A stretch of 64,000 nucleotides of DNA from Streptococcus vestibularis (GCA_010604095.1 JAABLG010000001.1:168276-232275); one strand, 5' to 3'; counted from the stretch's first letter, positions 31,078 to 40,624 are shown. Notes: a model not told the origin generated them from the sequence alone. Numbers and translations are program-made.

Positions 31078-33148
31078 ACTTCGAGGAATTGACTGTGGCA
31101 ATTGTGCTGCTAAGATTGAACGTGCTGTCAATCAATTGGAGCAGGTAGAATCTGCCACTGTCAATCTGATAGCTCAAAAGCTGATTTTGGAAACAAAAAG
31201 CGAAGATGGGATAGATAAGGAAATTATTGACTTGGTGGATGCTATTGAACCTGGAATCGAAGTTATCAGTGAGAAAAAGGAAGAGGCACTTCCAGAAAAA
31301 CGAGATTGGGCGAAAGAGCTGCTACTTGCTGTTATGATTCTATTTGCCTTCGGCTTTTTCCTGCCAGAGGAGTATTTCTGGATTCGTCTGGTCTATTATC
31401 TGACCCTATATATCATTATCGGCCATAAGGTTCTTATCAAGATGGTTCAAAATATTCAACGTGGTAATCTTTTTGATGAAAACTTTTTGATGAGTATCGC
31501 GACCTTAGGAGCCTTTCTCTTGGGAGAATTTCCAGAGGCAGTAGCCGTCATGCTTTTTTATCAGATTGGGGAGTATTTCCAAGATAAGGCCACCTCTCAA
31601 TCTCGTCAGTCCATTGCACGATTGATGGATATTCGGTCGGATAAGGCTTGGAGACTAGAGGGGGGAGAAACCGTTCAAGTAGACCCTGAAACAGTAAGGG
31701 TTGCGGACCATATTTTAGTTAAGCCTGGGGAGAAGGTGCCCCTAGATGGTCTGGTCAGAGAAGGTCGTTCTATTCTGGATACGTCAGCCTTGACAGGAGA
31801 ATCACTGCCTAGGGAAATTGGCGTTGGTGAGGACATTACAAGTGGTGTGATCAATTTGACTAGTCCATTGGTAATTGAAGTGAGTAAGACTTTTTCGCAA
31901 TCAACGGTCAACAAAATTTTGGAATTAGTTGAAAATGCAAGCAATAAAAAAGCGGAGACGGAACGGATGATCACACGTTTTTCGCGTGTGTATACACCAG
32001 TGGTTGTCGGAATCGCTTTTCTGCTTGCAAGCCTGCCTCCCTTGCTTGGTTTAGGGGAGTGGTCGACTTGGCTTTATCGGGCACTTACCTTTTTAGTCAT
32101 TTCTTGCCCTTGTGCTCTTGCGGTTTCGGTACCAATGAGTTTCTTTGGCGGGCTAGGGGGAGCATCTAAATTAGGTGTCTTAGTGAAAGGTGGGAATTAT
32201 TTAGAGGCTCTTGCCAAGTTGGATACGGTCGTATTTGATAAGACGGGGACAATTACAAAAGGTATCTTTGCGGTGGATACCGTTGTCAACGCAGAAGGTG
32301 TCGAGGATGATATTCTGTACCTCGCTGCCCATCTGGAAAGCTATTCCAATCATCCAATCGCAAACTCTATTCGAACAGCCTATGGACAGGAAGTGGACGA
32401 GAATAGGGTGAGTCAGATTACCGAGCTACCAGGGCAGGGCATGTCCGGTAGGGTAGATGGCAGACAGCTCTATCTTGGGAATGCTAGATTAATGGAAGTT
32501 CAAGGGATTGCTTATCCAGCTATTGACAGCACAGGAACAGTTCTCTATTTGGCAGAGGACAGTCATTTTCTAGGCTATTTCCTTATCACAGACCAAGTGA
32601 AGGAGACGAGCATCGAGGCCTTGAAGGATTTACAGGCAGTCGGAATTAAAAAGACGGTTCTCCTTTCAGGCGATCGTCAGGCAGTGGTTGATGAATTTGC
32701 ACAGCAATTTGCCTTTAATGATGCATTTGGAGATTGCTTGCCTCAGGATAAGGTGAGTACATTTGAGGAAATTCTGACTCAGTCTCAGCAGGCTGTTGCC
32801 TTTGTTGGAGATGGGGTGAATGATGCACCGGTTCTTGCTAGGGCAGATGTTGGTATTGCTATGGGAGGGCTAGGTTCGGACGCAGCCATTGAATCAGCAG
32901 ATGTTGTACTGATGGATGATGACCTTGGAAAACTTCCTCAAGTCATTCGACTGGCAAAAAAGACAGTCAGAATAGCCCAACAAAACATGACCTTGGCTAT
33001 TGTAGTTAAACTAATTTTCTTGGTTCTAAGTGGATTGGGAATTTCTAATATGTGGGAGGCCATCTTTGCAGATGTTGGTGTAACGCTACTAGCAGTATGG
33101 AATGCATTGAGGGTCTTGAGGATAGATACCTCCACTTTGTCAAAGTAA
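31061..33148 (+). CDS. cadA: P1B-type heavy-metal exporting ATPase (Cd/Zn), CadA-like
   Basis: The 695-residue membrane ATPase exports Cd(II)/Zn(II) and perhaps Co or Pb. It has one N-terminal metal-binding domain (GIDCGNCAAKIE), the phosphatase loop DTSALTGESLPR, the ion-binding CPC in SCPCALAVSVPM, phosphorylation site VFDKTGTITKG, the HP motif SNHPIANS, and hinge VGDGVNDAPVL, with about eight membrane helices. The start overlaps the arsR-type gene, so expression is coupled to its repressor. Confidence 0.94.
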   Translation: MKKEYELRGIDCGNCAAKIERAVNQLEQVESATVNLIAQKLILETKSEDGIDKEIIDLVDAIEPGIEVISEKKEEALPEKRDWAKELLLAVMILFAFGFFLPEEYFWIRLVYYLTLYIIIGHKVLIKMVQNIQRGNLFDENFLMSIATLGAFLLGEFPEAVAVMLFYQIGEYFQDKATSQSRQSIARLMDIRSDKAWRLEGGETVQVDPETVRVADHILVKPGEKVPLDGLVREGRSILDTSALTGESLPREIGVGEDITSGVINLTSPLVIEVSKTFSQSTVNKILELVENASNKKAETERMITRFSRVYTPVVVGIAFLLASLPPLLGLGEWSTWLYRALTFLVISCPCALAVSVPMSFFGGLGGASKLGVLVKGGNYLEALAKLDTVVFDKTGTITKGIFAVDTVVNAEGVEDDILYLAAHLESYSNHPIANSIRTAYGQEVDENRVSQITELPGQGMSGRVDGRQLYLGNARLMEVQGIAYPAIDSTGTVLYLAEDSHFLGYFLITDQVKETSIEALKDLQAVGIKKTVLLSGDRQAVVDEFAQQFAFNDAFGDCLPQDKVSTFEEILTQSQQAVAFVGDGVNDAPVLARADVGIAMGGLGSDAAIESADVVLMDDDLGKLPQVIRLAKKTVRIAQQNMTLAIVVKLIFLVLSGLGISNMWEAIFADVGVTLLAVWNALRVLRIDTSTLSK

Positions 33149-33219
33149 GTGAACTGATGTTAGTATGATTTTATGGACACGTTTTGGTAGAATAGTATCT
33201 AACCAAAGGAGATGTCCAA

Positions 33220-33318
33220 ATGAGCCAAAAATATACCAAAGAGTTCAAGGAAACTAGTGTTCAATTACATGAAGCAGGACACGTGGAGTGTGTAGCTTTG
33301 CTTCTACGAGCTGATTAA
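33220..33318 (+). pseudogene. IS3-family orfA 5' fragment joined in frame to native rlmD 3' end
   Basis: After a good RBS (CAAAGGAG), the frame reads MSQKYTKEFKETSVQLHEAG, the start of an IS3-family OrfA. At 33280 it runs directly into the third att copy and reads [12 protein letters not shown], the original rlmD ending. The join is in frame, giving a 32-codon ORF, probably by chance. It records both a truncated insertion sequence at the right end of element B and the displaced rlmD terminus. Confidence 0.75.
33280..33302. repeat. Attachment core copy 3 (right boundary)
   Basis: An exact copy of the 23-bp core, followed by codons ending LLRAD and a stop, which differ from the element-type ending at copies 1 and 2. 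This marks the junction with the ancestral chromosome. Confidence 0.86.
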
Positions 33319-33362
33319 ACAAGGATTTAGCAAGTGAAAGTCCTAAAGTAAGGAGTCTAAAC

Positions 33363-34139
33363 ATGAAATTCCATGAATTTGGGGATAAGAATTTGCCTTC
33401 TATCTTACTGATACATGGTGGTGGCAGTTCTTGGTGGAATTATCTTCGTCAAGCACGAATCTTGTCAGAAGAATACCGTGTTATTCTACCCACTTTGAAT
33501 GGCCACGGCGAGGAATATCAACTTGATTATGTTTCTACTGAAGATTCTGCTTTGGAGATTCTAGACTATATCAAAGCAAACTGTGGTGGGAAATTGTTAG
33601 CAATCGGTGGTGTTTCACTTGGTGGTCAAATTGCCATGGAGCTTTTGTCTTTAGACAGTGAAATTGCTGAGAAGGCCATCATAGACGGAAGCCTCTGTGT
33701 TCCTCAACCAAGGTTGGCGAGATTTAGCATCTTGTTGGTATCTTTATTTGGTAAACTGATGCTCAATAAATTCTCTTGCAAACTTCAGTTAAGCATGATG
33801 AACAAACTCTATCCTAAACTGGCTTATCCAGAGGAAATAAAAGCTTATTATTTGGAGGATCTGCCAAGGACGCCTGTCAAAACAATGGTGACCATTTACA
33901 AAAACTATATGGGGCGTTACAAGCTGAAGGATACGATTTCTGCTAGCAAAGCTCAGGTTTTGTATATCTATGGTGAAAAAGAATTAAACTGTGTGAAAGC
34001 ATCGGCGAAATTATTTCAGCAGCTACATCCAAATACGATTTTGTATGAAGCAAAGGGCTATAATCACGGCTATTTATCAGCCTACCTACCTCAAGAGTGG
34101 ATTGACTTGGTTGTTCCATTTTTGGAGAATAACGATTGA
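33363..34139 (+). CDS. Alpha/beta hydrolase
   Basis: A 258-residue cytoplasmic alpha/beta hydrolase. Visible are the oxyanion-hole HGGGSSWWN (about residues 19-27), nucleophile elbow GGVSLGGQ (Ser, about residue 83), acid region YIYGEKEL and the catalytic His in GYNHGYLSAY. No signal peptide. It has a TAAGGAGTC ribosome site. It is the first gene right of the accessory region and lies 32 bases before the DUF4336 gene. Substrate unknown. Confidence 0.85.
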   Translation: MKFHEFGDKNLPSILLIHGGGSSWWNYLRQARILSEEYRVILPTLNGHGEEYQLDYVSTEDSALEILDYIKANCGGKLLAIGGVSLGGQIAMELLSLDSEIAEKAIIDGSLCVPQPRLARFSILLVSLFGKLMLNKFSCKLQLSMMNKLYPKLAYPEEIKAYYLEDLPRTPVKTMVTIYKNYMGRYKLKDTISASKAQVLYIYGEKELNCVKASAKLFQQLHPNTILYEAKGYNHGYLSAYLPQEWIDLVVPFLENND

Positions 34140-34171
34140 TTATACTTTATTAATTTAGAAAGCAGAGTTTC

Positions 34172-34909
34172 ATGGAAGTCAAAAAATATACTCCCCTCAA
34201 TTCCTTAAAAAAGATAGCAGATAACCTATGGATTGTGGATGGGGAAGAAGTACTGATGGATTTCAAATTCTTCAAAGTGCCTTTTTCAACTAGAATGACA
34301 GTTATCCGTCTACAGAATGGTGGTCTTTGGGTGCATTCACCGACTAAGCCTAATGACAATTTACTTTTTGAAATCAAGCAATTAGGTGAGGTAAAACACC
34401 TTATTGCCCCCAATGTCTTACATTATAGTTATATAGATGAATGGCATCAACTATTTCCTGAAGCAAAAGTTTGGCTAGCTAGTGGTGTTCAAAAGCGTGC
34501 CAGAAAATCGGGAATGAGTTTGGATTATGGTCAGGAATTAAGCAAGGCCAATTGGAACGAAGAAATTTGTTTTACAACATTTGAGGGAAGTTTTTATGTA
34601 AAAGAGGTTGTTTTTTTCCATAATGAAAGTTCAACTCTGGTTTTAACGGATCTTATTGAAAACATAGAAACTGAGAAATTATCGCTTTTTGAAAAGCTAC
34701 TTTTTAAAATAGGTGATAATCACCATCCAAATGGTAAAACACCAAGAGATTTAAGAATGACTTTCTTATTTGGTAAAAAACAAGCTCTGAAGAGCTATCA
34801 CAAAATAAAGAAATGGGAACCTAAGAATATTATTATTTCTCATGGACCGTGTATGATTGGACAAGCAAAAGAGATGTTAAACCAAGCGTTCTTTTGGCTA
34901 GAGAAATAG
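34172..34909 (+). CDS. DUF4336 domain protein (metallo-beta-lactamase-like fold)
   Basis: The 245-residue protein begins with LKKIADNLWIVDGEE and TRMTVIRLQNGGLWVHSPT, the opening of DUF4336 proteins, which are predicted relatives of the metallo-beta-lactamase fold. The C-terminus IIISHGPCMIGQAKE supplies one conserved His; the classical HxHxDH motif is absent. It probably forms a two-gene unit with the upstream hydrolase. Function is unknown. Confidence 0.78.
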   Translation: MEVKKYTPLNSLKKIADNLWIVDGEEVLMDFKFFKVPFSTRMTVIRLQNGGLWVHSPTKPNDNLLFEIKQLGEVKHLIAPNVLHYSYIDEWHQLFPEAKVWLASGVQKRARKSGMSLDYGQELSKANWNEEICFTTFEGSFYVKEVVFFHNESSTLVLTDLIENIETEKLSLFEKLLFKIGDNHHPNGKTPRDLRMTFLFGKKQALKSYHKIKKWEPKNIIISHGPCMIGQAKEMLNQAFFWLEK

Positions 34910-34991
34910 GGTTATGTGGTTAAGGGAACTTGTCGAAAGACAAATACGAATACTTCGACCTTTGTATTTAAAAGTTGCATTCATTCGCTAC

Positions 34992-35034
34992 ACAAAAAAT
35001 CACCCCACAAGCTACAACTTGTGGGGCATTTTCT
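34992..35034. terminator. Bidirectional terminator between DUF4336 and MFS genes
   Basis: CACCCCACAAG pairs with CTTGTGGGGC around CTACAA, with A- and T-rich flanks for both directions. Confidence 0.85.
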
Positions 35035-35050
35035 TTTATTAGTTTTTCAC

Positions 35051-36223
35051 TTACAAAATTACGTCTGTTTTTTCAACTTTGTAAAGGGCAATTCCCATGA
35101 TTATGGTCAAGACAAGAAGAATTAAAACAGCAGGGGTCCAAGAGTTAAAGAGTTGTTTGCTTGAACCGAACAAGACTGGACCAAGGGCTGCAAAGATATA
35201 GCCTCCGGTTTGGGCTAAACCTGATAGTTGGGCTGTTTTTTCAGGCGTGCTAGCCTTCATTGAAAAGGAAACCATCATGTAAGGGAATAGGACACTAGCA
35301 GAACTTCCGATTAAGAGGTTAAGGACCAACCAATACACAAAGCTGTCTGTATTGACTAGAAGCATAGCCACTCCGATAAGTCCTGCTAGGACGGTAGTCA
35401 CTAGCATCAAATGGCGGTTGCGATCAGAAAGTTTCGTGATTAGGCTAGGAACAATCATAGAGAATGGAATACTCGTCAGTGTGAAAACGGAAGCTAGAAT
35501 TCCGGCATTGGCTTCGCCGACACCGGCTTGTGTAGCCATGGTTGGAAGCCAAGTGATAGTGGTATAGAAGAAGAGTGACTGTAATCCACCGAAAATCATG
35601 ATGGCCCAGACTTTGCCACTCTTATACCAACTGCCTGAATTTTCGCTGGTAGAAGTATCTTGTTCTAAGTAATGATTGTGACGGACATTAGGGAGCCAAA
35701 TCACAAGAGCTAGGGCACAGACCGCTGTCAATACCCAGACCAAGCCTTGCCATGAGGTTGCCTTAGTGATTGGAACGGCAACTGATGAAGCTACGGCTGT
35801 GGATAATCCCATGGCTGTAATGTAGAGTGTGGTTAAGAATCCTAACTGATTTGGCTCGTTAGCCTGAATTAGGCTTGGGAGAAGGACGTTGATAAAGGCA
35901 ATTCCAGCTCCGACTAACAGCGTTCCCACATAAAGAAGAGGGAGATTAAGGGTACGCAAAGCAGAACCAAGTGTCATCACAATTAAAACACCGAGGAAGA
36001 GTCTTTCTATACCAAAGCGTTTGGCCCAGCTAGCCGCAAAAGGTGAGAATATCGCAAAGGTCAAGAGAGGGAGACTTGTCAAGAGACCGAGAGAACTGAC
36101 CTCAACGCCTAGACCAGAAGCAATGTCTGATAAGACCGTAGACAAGGTTGTGAACGGGGCCCGCAAAACGATCCCTAGAAGAAGGATTCCAGGGATTAGA
36201 AAATGTGAATGTTTCTGTTTCAT
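35051..36223 (-). CDS. MFS transporter of the CynX/NimT (cyanate/2-nitroimidazole) family
   Basis: The 390-residue protein has about twelve membrane helices. The N-terminus (FLIPGILLLGIVLRAPFTTL) with the R-A-P-F motif, and LLTSLPLLTFAIFSPFAASW, are typical of CynX/NimT transporters. It stands alone, with a bidirectional terminator behind it. Members export or import small organic anions and nitro compounds; the substrate here cannot be read. The 220 bases upstream of it hold no gene. Confidence 0.85.
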   Translation of the reverse strand: MKQKHSHFLIPGILLLGIVLRAPFTTLSTVLSDIASGLGVEVSSLGLLTSLPLLTFAIFSPFAASWAKRFGIERLFLGVLIVMTLGSALRTLNLPLLYVGTLLVGAGIAFINVLLPSLIQANEPNQLGFLTTLYITAMGLSTAVASSVAVPITKATSWQGLVWVLTAVCALALVIWLPNVRHNHYLEQDTSTSENSGSWYKSGKVWAIMIFGGLQSLFFYTTITWLPTMATQAGVGEANAGILASVFTLTSIPFSMIVPSLITKLSDRNRHLMLVTTVLAGLIGVAMLLVNTDSFVYWLVLNLLIGSSASVLFPYMMVSFSMKASTPEKTAQLSGLAQTGGYIFAALGPVLFGSSKQLFNSWTPAVLILLVLTIIMGIALYKVEKTDVIL

Positions 36224-36443
36224 AAAGCGTCTCCATGTTTAATAAGGGTATTTTAATTTTTAAGAATATGACACTAATGCGTCACTTCCATCTTACCATA
36301 AATGAAGGGGGTGATGAAAGCGATTACGTTGGATTGTCAAGAAAGAATTTTTAGTTTTATAATCCTATTCTGCTGATTATCAAATAGCATAATCTGATTT
36401 TTAAAAGACCGAACATGTAGTCCAGCCTTTTTTCAATGTCTTC

Positions 36444-37286
36444 CTAAATTTCATACCCCATGAGGAGTCCGCCTTCTTCGGCATAAAAACTACAGAGTCC
36501 AGAAGTCGGAAGGACTTCAATGCTTGCATGGGCAAATTTTTCACGAATCATTGCAGAGAATTGCTCGATAAATTTTTCATTGTTACGGTGGGCAATCGTA
36601 ATATTCCCGCCAGTATAACCAGCCTTGAGGAGTTCGTCAAAAGCTGCCTTGATAGCTTTCTTTTGCCCTCGAGCTTTTTGAAGTAACTCAAGGGTACCAG
36701 TTTTGCTAGCTTCTCCAACCATACGGATATTGAGGAGTCCGACAACAGTCCCGATAAGTTTGCTTAGACGACCATTCTTGACCAAATTATCGACCTTGGC
36801 CAAGATAAAGAGCAACTTGGTTTTGGACTTGTAGTCTGTGATAGCATCAACGACTTGCTCAAAATCAAGACCTTCAGTGACTAAGTGATTGAGTTTACGA
36901 ACGATAAGGTCGACCTCGCCACCAGCTGACAGGCTATCAATCACGTGAATCTTAGTATCAGGATGCTCTTCCAGATAAATTTTCTTAGCGATTTCAGCAC
37001 TATTGTAGCTACCAGAAAGGGTTCCAGTGATAGTGACGACGATGATATTGTCCGCTCCTTCAAAGGATTTCATATAGTCATCAGGACTTGGACAGGCAGA
37101 TTTGGAAGCAGTTGTAGTCGCATACATCTCCTCCATCATTTGATCAATATTGAGTTGAGCATCATCTCTGTAAATGGTCTCGCCCACTTGGATAGTCAAA
37201 GGAACACTGACAAACTCCGTATCTGATGCCAGATTGTCCAAAGAACGGTAGTCACAGCCTGAATCCGCAATAATTTTCCATTTCAT
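36444..37286 (-). CDS. DegV family fatty-acid-binding protein
   Basis: A 280-residue cytoplasmic protein of the DegV/FakB family, which binds a fatty acid for phosphorylation by FakA so that exogenous fatty acids can enter phospholipids. Seen are IADSGCDYR at the N-terminus, SKSACPSPDDYMKSFEGAD with the fatty-acid-binding SxCPSP, TITGTLSGSYNSAEIA and VIDSLSAGGE. It is divergent from a TetR regulator, 117 bases apart, which may control it. Confidence 0.9.
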   Translation of the reverse strand: MKWKIIADSGCDYRSLDNLASDTEFVSVPLTIQVGETIYRDDAQLNIDQMMEEMYATTTASKSACPSPDDYMKSFEGADNIIVVTITGTLSGSYNSAEIAKKIYLEEHPDTKIHVIDSLSAGGEVDLIVRKLNHLVTEGLDFEQVVDAITDYKSKTKLLFILAKVDNLVKNGRLSKLIGTVVGLLNIRMVGEASKTGTLELLQKARGQKKAIKAAFDELLKAGYTGGNITIAHRNNEKFIEQFSAMIREKFAHASIEVLPTSGLCSFYAEEGGLLMGYEI

Positions 37287-37402
37287 AGGTTACACCTCAT
37301 ATCTGCATAATGTACATTGACAAGTGTTTTGTCTTCTTTTACAATTTTATCATGAAGTGCATTGCTATCAAAGCAGATCTCATCAGGTGTGACAGATAGA
37401 AA

Positions 37403-37981
37403 GTGAATGTTATGGCAGAAAGAAAAATCTCAGAGAAATCTTTGGAAAATCTCAAACGATTTAACCAAGAAACCAAGGCAATTACACGAGAATCCATCGA
37501 GATTTCTCTCCTGCAATTGTTGGAGAAAAAAGACTTTAAAAAGATTACCATATCGGAACTGGTTAAGCGTGCAGGTGTTTCTCGTGCTGCCTTTTATCGT
37601 AATTATGGTTCTAAGGAAGAGATTTTGAAATCTATTTTTGAGTCTAGCATTGCAAAGATTACTAAGTCCTTGGACGGCTATAATCTCAAGACGGATCTTT
37701 ACCAAGTCTGGGTTTATCTCCTTAAGGAAGTCAAAAAAGAAGCCAAAGTCATCAGTCTTGCCATTGATTATAATTTTGAGCAGGTATTGACCAAGGCAGT
37801 TTATGATTTTTTGGAAAAACGAAATGGTAGCTCATCAAATGGTGCTGGTAGCTACCTCAATTCCTTTTGGAGCTCAGCTATTGTCTCAGTGATTTCCAAA
37901 TGGGTCAAGGATGGCATGAAGACCCCAGCTGAAAAGATTGCCAAGCTCGGCCTGCCCCTTTTTCCACAAAAGAAGAAGTAG
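37403..37981 (+). CDS. TetR/AcrR-family regulator
   Basis: The 192-residue protein has a TetR DNA-binding domain: LLQLLEKKDFKKITISELVK then RAGVSRAAFYRNYGSKEEIL (about residues 50-75), and a C-terminal ligand domain of the DhaS-like type. Two in-frame ATGs (37403, 37412) are possible; GAAAG upstream favours the first. It is divergent from the DegV gene and could regulate it or itself. Confidence 0.88.
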   Translation: MNVMAERKISEKSLENLKRFNQETKAITRESIEISLLQLLEKKDFKKITISELVKRAGVSRAAFYRNYGSKEEILKSIFESSIAKITKSLDGYNLKTDLYQVWVYLLKEVKKEAKVISLAIDYNFEQVLTKAVYDFLEKRNGSSSNGAGSYLNSFWSSAIVSVISKWVKDGMKTPAEKIAKLGLPLFPQKKK

Positions 37982-38080
37982 TAATCGCTGAGAGGTGGTT
38001 TTTAAGTAAACTGCACCTCTCCATTACTAGTTCAAATGAATAGATAGAACTGTGCACAGATTATACAAAGGACAAGAACG

Positions 38081-38653
38081 ATGATCGAAGAACGAATTCT
38101 TGCTGCTAAGCAGTATGTTAAAACCTTATTCGCTGATCGAGCGGATGGCCATGATGTGGCGCATACCCTCCGCGTCTACAGCAATGCTATGAGAATCGCA
38201 CAAGCAGAAGGTCTATGTGATCTGGAGATAGTGGGCTTGTCAGCTCTTCTTCACGATGCTGATGATTATAAATTGTTTCAAACAGAGAATAATGCGAATG
38301 CTCGCATGTTTCTAGAAGAGATTGGTGCTCCTAAAAAGCAAATTGACCAGATTTGCCAGGTTATCAATGCTGTTTCTTTCAGCAAAAATCGCAGTAAACA
38401 ACCAGAAACGTTAGAAGGCAAGATTGTCCAGGATGCAGACCGCCTGGATGCGATAGGAGCTGTAGGAATTGCTCGAACTTTTTCCTATGGTGGCCACAAA
38501 GGGAGACCCCTTACTGATACCGTCCAACATTTCCACGACAAGTTGCTCCTCTTAAAAGATGAAATGAACACGGAGACTGCCAAACAAATGGCAGAAAGTC
38601 GCCATCAATTTTTAATCACCTTTTTAAAAGAACTAGAGAAGGAATTGGACTGA
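38081..38653 (+). CDS. HD-domain phosphohydrolase (YedJ-like)
   Basis: The 190-residue protein has the HD signature GHDVAHTLRV, SALLHDADDYK and VQDADRLDAIGAVGIARTFSYGG, which define metal-dependent HD phosphohydrolases of the YedJ type. No membrane segment. It has an AAAGGAC ribosome site. A nucleotide substrate is likely for the family, but the specific one is unknown. Confidence 0.87.
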   Translation: MIEERILAAKQYVKTLFADRADGHDVAHTLRVYSNAMRIAQAEGLCDLEIVGLSALLHDADDYKLFQTENNANARMFLEEIGAPKKQIDQICQVINAVSFSKNRSKQPETLEGKIVQDADRLDAIGAVGIARTFSYGGHKGRPLTDTVQHFHDKLLLLKDEMNTETAKQMAESRHQFLITFLKELEKELD

Positions 38654-38702
38654 GTGAAATATTGAAATTAACTTTTATAAAAGACTTATTTGAAAGGAAG
38701 AT

Positions 38703-39527
38703 ATGTTAAATCAACTAATAAAGAAACCTATTTTAAGTTGTTCAATTATATTTGTTATCTGCTCAGTAGCAAGGCTAATTGAATACTTCTATATTAGGAC
38801 GGATGAAACCTTCTTATCTGAGAATTTTCTACATAAGCTTTTTGGAATTCTTCTACTGTGGGGAGTCCTTTCAATTTGTAAATTAAGATGGAAAGATATT
38901 GGTTTCAGTTCTGACGGAACCGTGAGTGGTATAGGGAAGGGCCTGCTCTTTGGTTTAGTGTGTTCCGTCTTTGCATATGCCATTGAAAGTCTTACTCTCT
39001 TTTTTCTTCATAGAAATGTTCACTTATCGTTTTACGCAAGTGGTTTTTCCTTAACAAACGAAAAAGTATCTCAAGCAGGAATCTTACTTATTCTCTCAAG
39101 TGTGTTGTTTAACCTGATAAACGTATGGATGGAAGAAGGAGTTTTTCGTGGCCTTTTCACAAAAATTCTTGAAGGGATTTCGTACCGCAAGAGTCTATTC
39201 TTTATAGCCTTTCTATTTGGAATATGGCACTTGGTAATGCCGTTAAGAGATTATTTTCAAGGAGAATCGTCACTCGTAAATCTCATCGCCATGGGCATTG
39301 GCTATGTTATCTTAGCGGGAATGATGAGTATCAAATGGTCCTTACTCTACAAAATGACAGGTTCCTTATGGTTTGGGTTAGGAGATCATTTTTTCAACAA
39401 TCTTGCTTCGAATCTAGTTCATGTGGTTTCAAATTCTGAAGCAGATAGTTTGCAGATTGTGAGAATCCTTCTATGGCAATTGCTATCATTTGCTATAGTG
39501 TTATGGGGTTATCAAAAGAGAAACTGA
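38703..39527 (+). CDS. CPBP family intramembrane metalloprotease (1 of 4)
   Basis: The 274-residue protein has about seven to eight membrane helices and the CPBP/Abi motifs: EEGVFRGLF (EExxxR, about residue 147), FGIWHLVMP (FxxxH), and GDHFFNN. Family members in lactic acid bacteria often give self-immunity to bacteriocins, and eukaryotic relatives process CAAX proteins. No bacteriocin gene is seen nearby. RBS GAAAGGAAG precedes the ATG. cutC begins 42 bases after its stop. Confidence 0.85.
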   Translation: MLNQLIKKPILSCSIIFVICSVARLIEYFYIRTDETFLSENFLHKLFGILLLWGVLSICKLRWKDIGFSSDGTVSGIGKGLLFGLVCSVFAYAIESLTLFFLHRNVHLSFYASGFSLTNEKVSQAGILLILSSVLFNLINVWMEEGVFRGLFTKILEGISYRKSLFFIAFLFGIWHLVMPLRDYFQGESSLVNLIAMGIGYVILAGMMSIKWSLLYKMTGSLWFGLGDHFFNNLASNLVHVVSNSEADSLQIVRILLWQLLSFAIVLWGYQKRN

Positions 39528-39568
39528 TAGTCAATCCCCTTGCTACTACAACTAATTGGAGGTTCAGT

Positions 39569-40205
39569 ATGCCAATATATGAATTTTGTGCAGAGAATGT
39601 GACTTACTTAGAAAAAACTTTTCAAGCCGGTGCTCAACGCGTGGAGTTGTGTGATAATCTGGCTGTTGGAGGCACGACACCTTCTTATGGTGTCATAAAA
39701 GCGGCTGTTGAGCTGGCCAAGGATTATCAGGCTAAGGTGATTGTGATGATTCGTCCACGAGGGGGCCGACTTTGTCTATAGCCAGCAGGAATTAGCTATC
39801 ATGCTAGAAGATATCAAGTGTGCGCGTGAATTGAGTGTTGACGGCTTTGCACTAGGTGCTCTAACTTCAGAAAGCCAACTCGATACAAAAGCTCTAAAGA
39901 CCTTGTTAGATGCTAGTCGAGACCTAGAGGTCACTATGCATATGGCCTTTGACCAAATCCCTAAAGCAGCTCAGCCTAGTGCTATTCAGTGGCTCAAGGA
40001 AAATGGTGTGACGCGTCTTCTCACCCGTGCTGGAACTCCTGAGACTGCTCTAGACTTACGCTTGAAACGTTATGCAGAATTGGTTCAGCTAGCAGACGGT
40101 CAGTTGGATATTTTAGCAGGAGGTGGTATCTCCGTGGCTAATCGTGACCAATTTCTTGCCATACCTGGTCTTGAGCAAGTTCATGGAACACGTGTCGTCT
40201 TTTAG
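39569..40205 (+). pseudogene. cutC: Copper homeostasis protein CutC, single frameshift
   Basis: The intact product would be about 211 residues, the normal CutC length. The first frame (MPIYEFCAENVTYLEK to VIVMIRPRGG) runs to a stop at 39781. The next frame continues DFVYSQQELAIMLEDIK to LEQVHGTRVVF. Removing one C from GGGGGCC near 39766 restores it. Both parts otherwise match the family throughout (VELCDNLAVGGTTPSYG; LTRAGT; ILAGGGI). A recent mutation or a sequencing error at the G/C run are both possible. Confidence 0.82.
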
Positions 40206-40332
40206 ATTTACAATGGAACCAGCTTCTTGGCTCGGTCCCTTTTAGCTTTCTTGTGGACTGAAAAAGTCACTTTGCTTTTCTAGTCATTCTTTGGTAAGCT
40301 ATTGCTATAGCAATAAAAAAATTGGGGGATGT

Positions 40333-40605
40333 ATGTTAGATAATTTGTTAAAAAAGAATCAGATCTTGGGTGTCATTATTTATCCGTTAATCGGGTTAGG
40401 GGCTATTTGGCTTGGTCATTATTACTCACAGAGACTTTCACTATTGGAAAAAACGGGTGGTCAGATCAAGATTAATAGTTTTGTTTACGTTGCCTATCAA
40501 TTAGGTGGGACCAAACTCGTTATGGTTTTCTTTATTCTTTTAGGGCTTTTCTTTTTCTATTTGGGCTATACTTATCTTAAGAGGCTAGGCCATACTCAGA
40601 AATAG
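40333..40605 (+). CDS. Small two-helix membrane protein
   Basis: The 90-residue product has hydrophobic segments at about residues 11-27 (VIIYPLIGLGAIWLGHY) and 60-80 (VMVFFILLGLFFFYLGYTYL). I chose ATG 40333 because of the GGGGGAT ribosome site; an upstream in-frame ATG at 40291 has none. No known family is recognised. A terminator follows at 40625. Confidence 0.65.
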   Translation: MLDNLLKKNQILGVIIYPLIGLGAIWLGHYYSQRLSLLEKTGGQIKINSFVYVAYQLGGTKLVMVFFILLGLFFFYLGYTYLKRLGHTQK

Positions 40606-40624
40606 TGACTAAGTCTATAATACT

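Larger units (their letters stand above)
29230..33279. mobile_element. Heavy-metal resistance segment bounded by att cores (element B)
   Basis: The 4,050-bp segment between att copies 2 and 3 carries a broken ZIP transporter, an ArsR-family repressor and a CadA-type ATPase, and ends in a fragment of an IS3-family orfA. It shares its 235-bp left end with element A but not its right end. No recombinase is present. It fits a second decayed element accreted in tandem at the same site. Confidence 0.8.

Noticed and set aside
33363..34909. Hydrolase and DUF4336 genes as part of element B
   Set aside because: They lie beyond the native rlmD 3' end and third att core, so they belong to the chromosome.
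34916..35125. A 69-codon plus-strand frame after the DUF4336 gene
   Set aside because: It runs through the bidirectional terminator hairpin and into the 3' end of the MFS gene on the other strand; composition is not protein-like.
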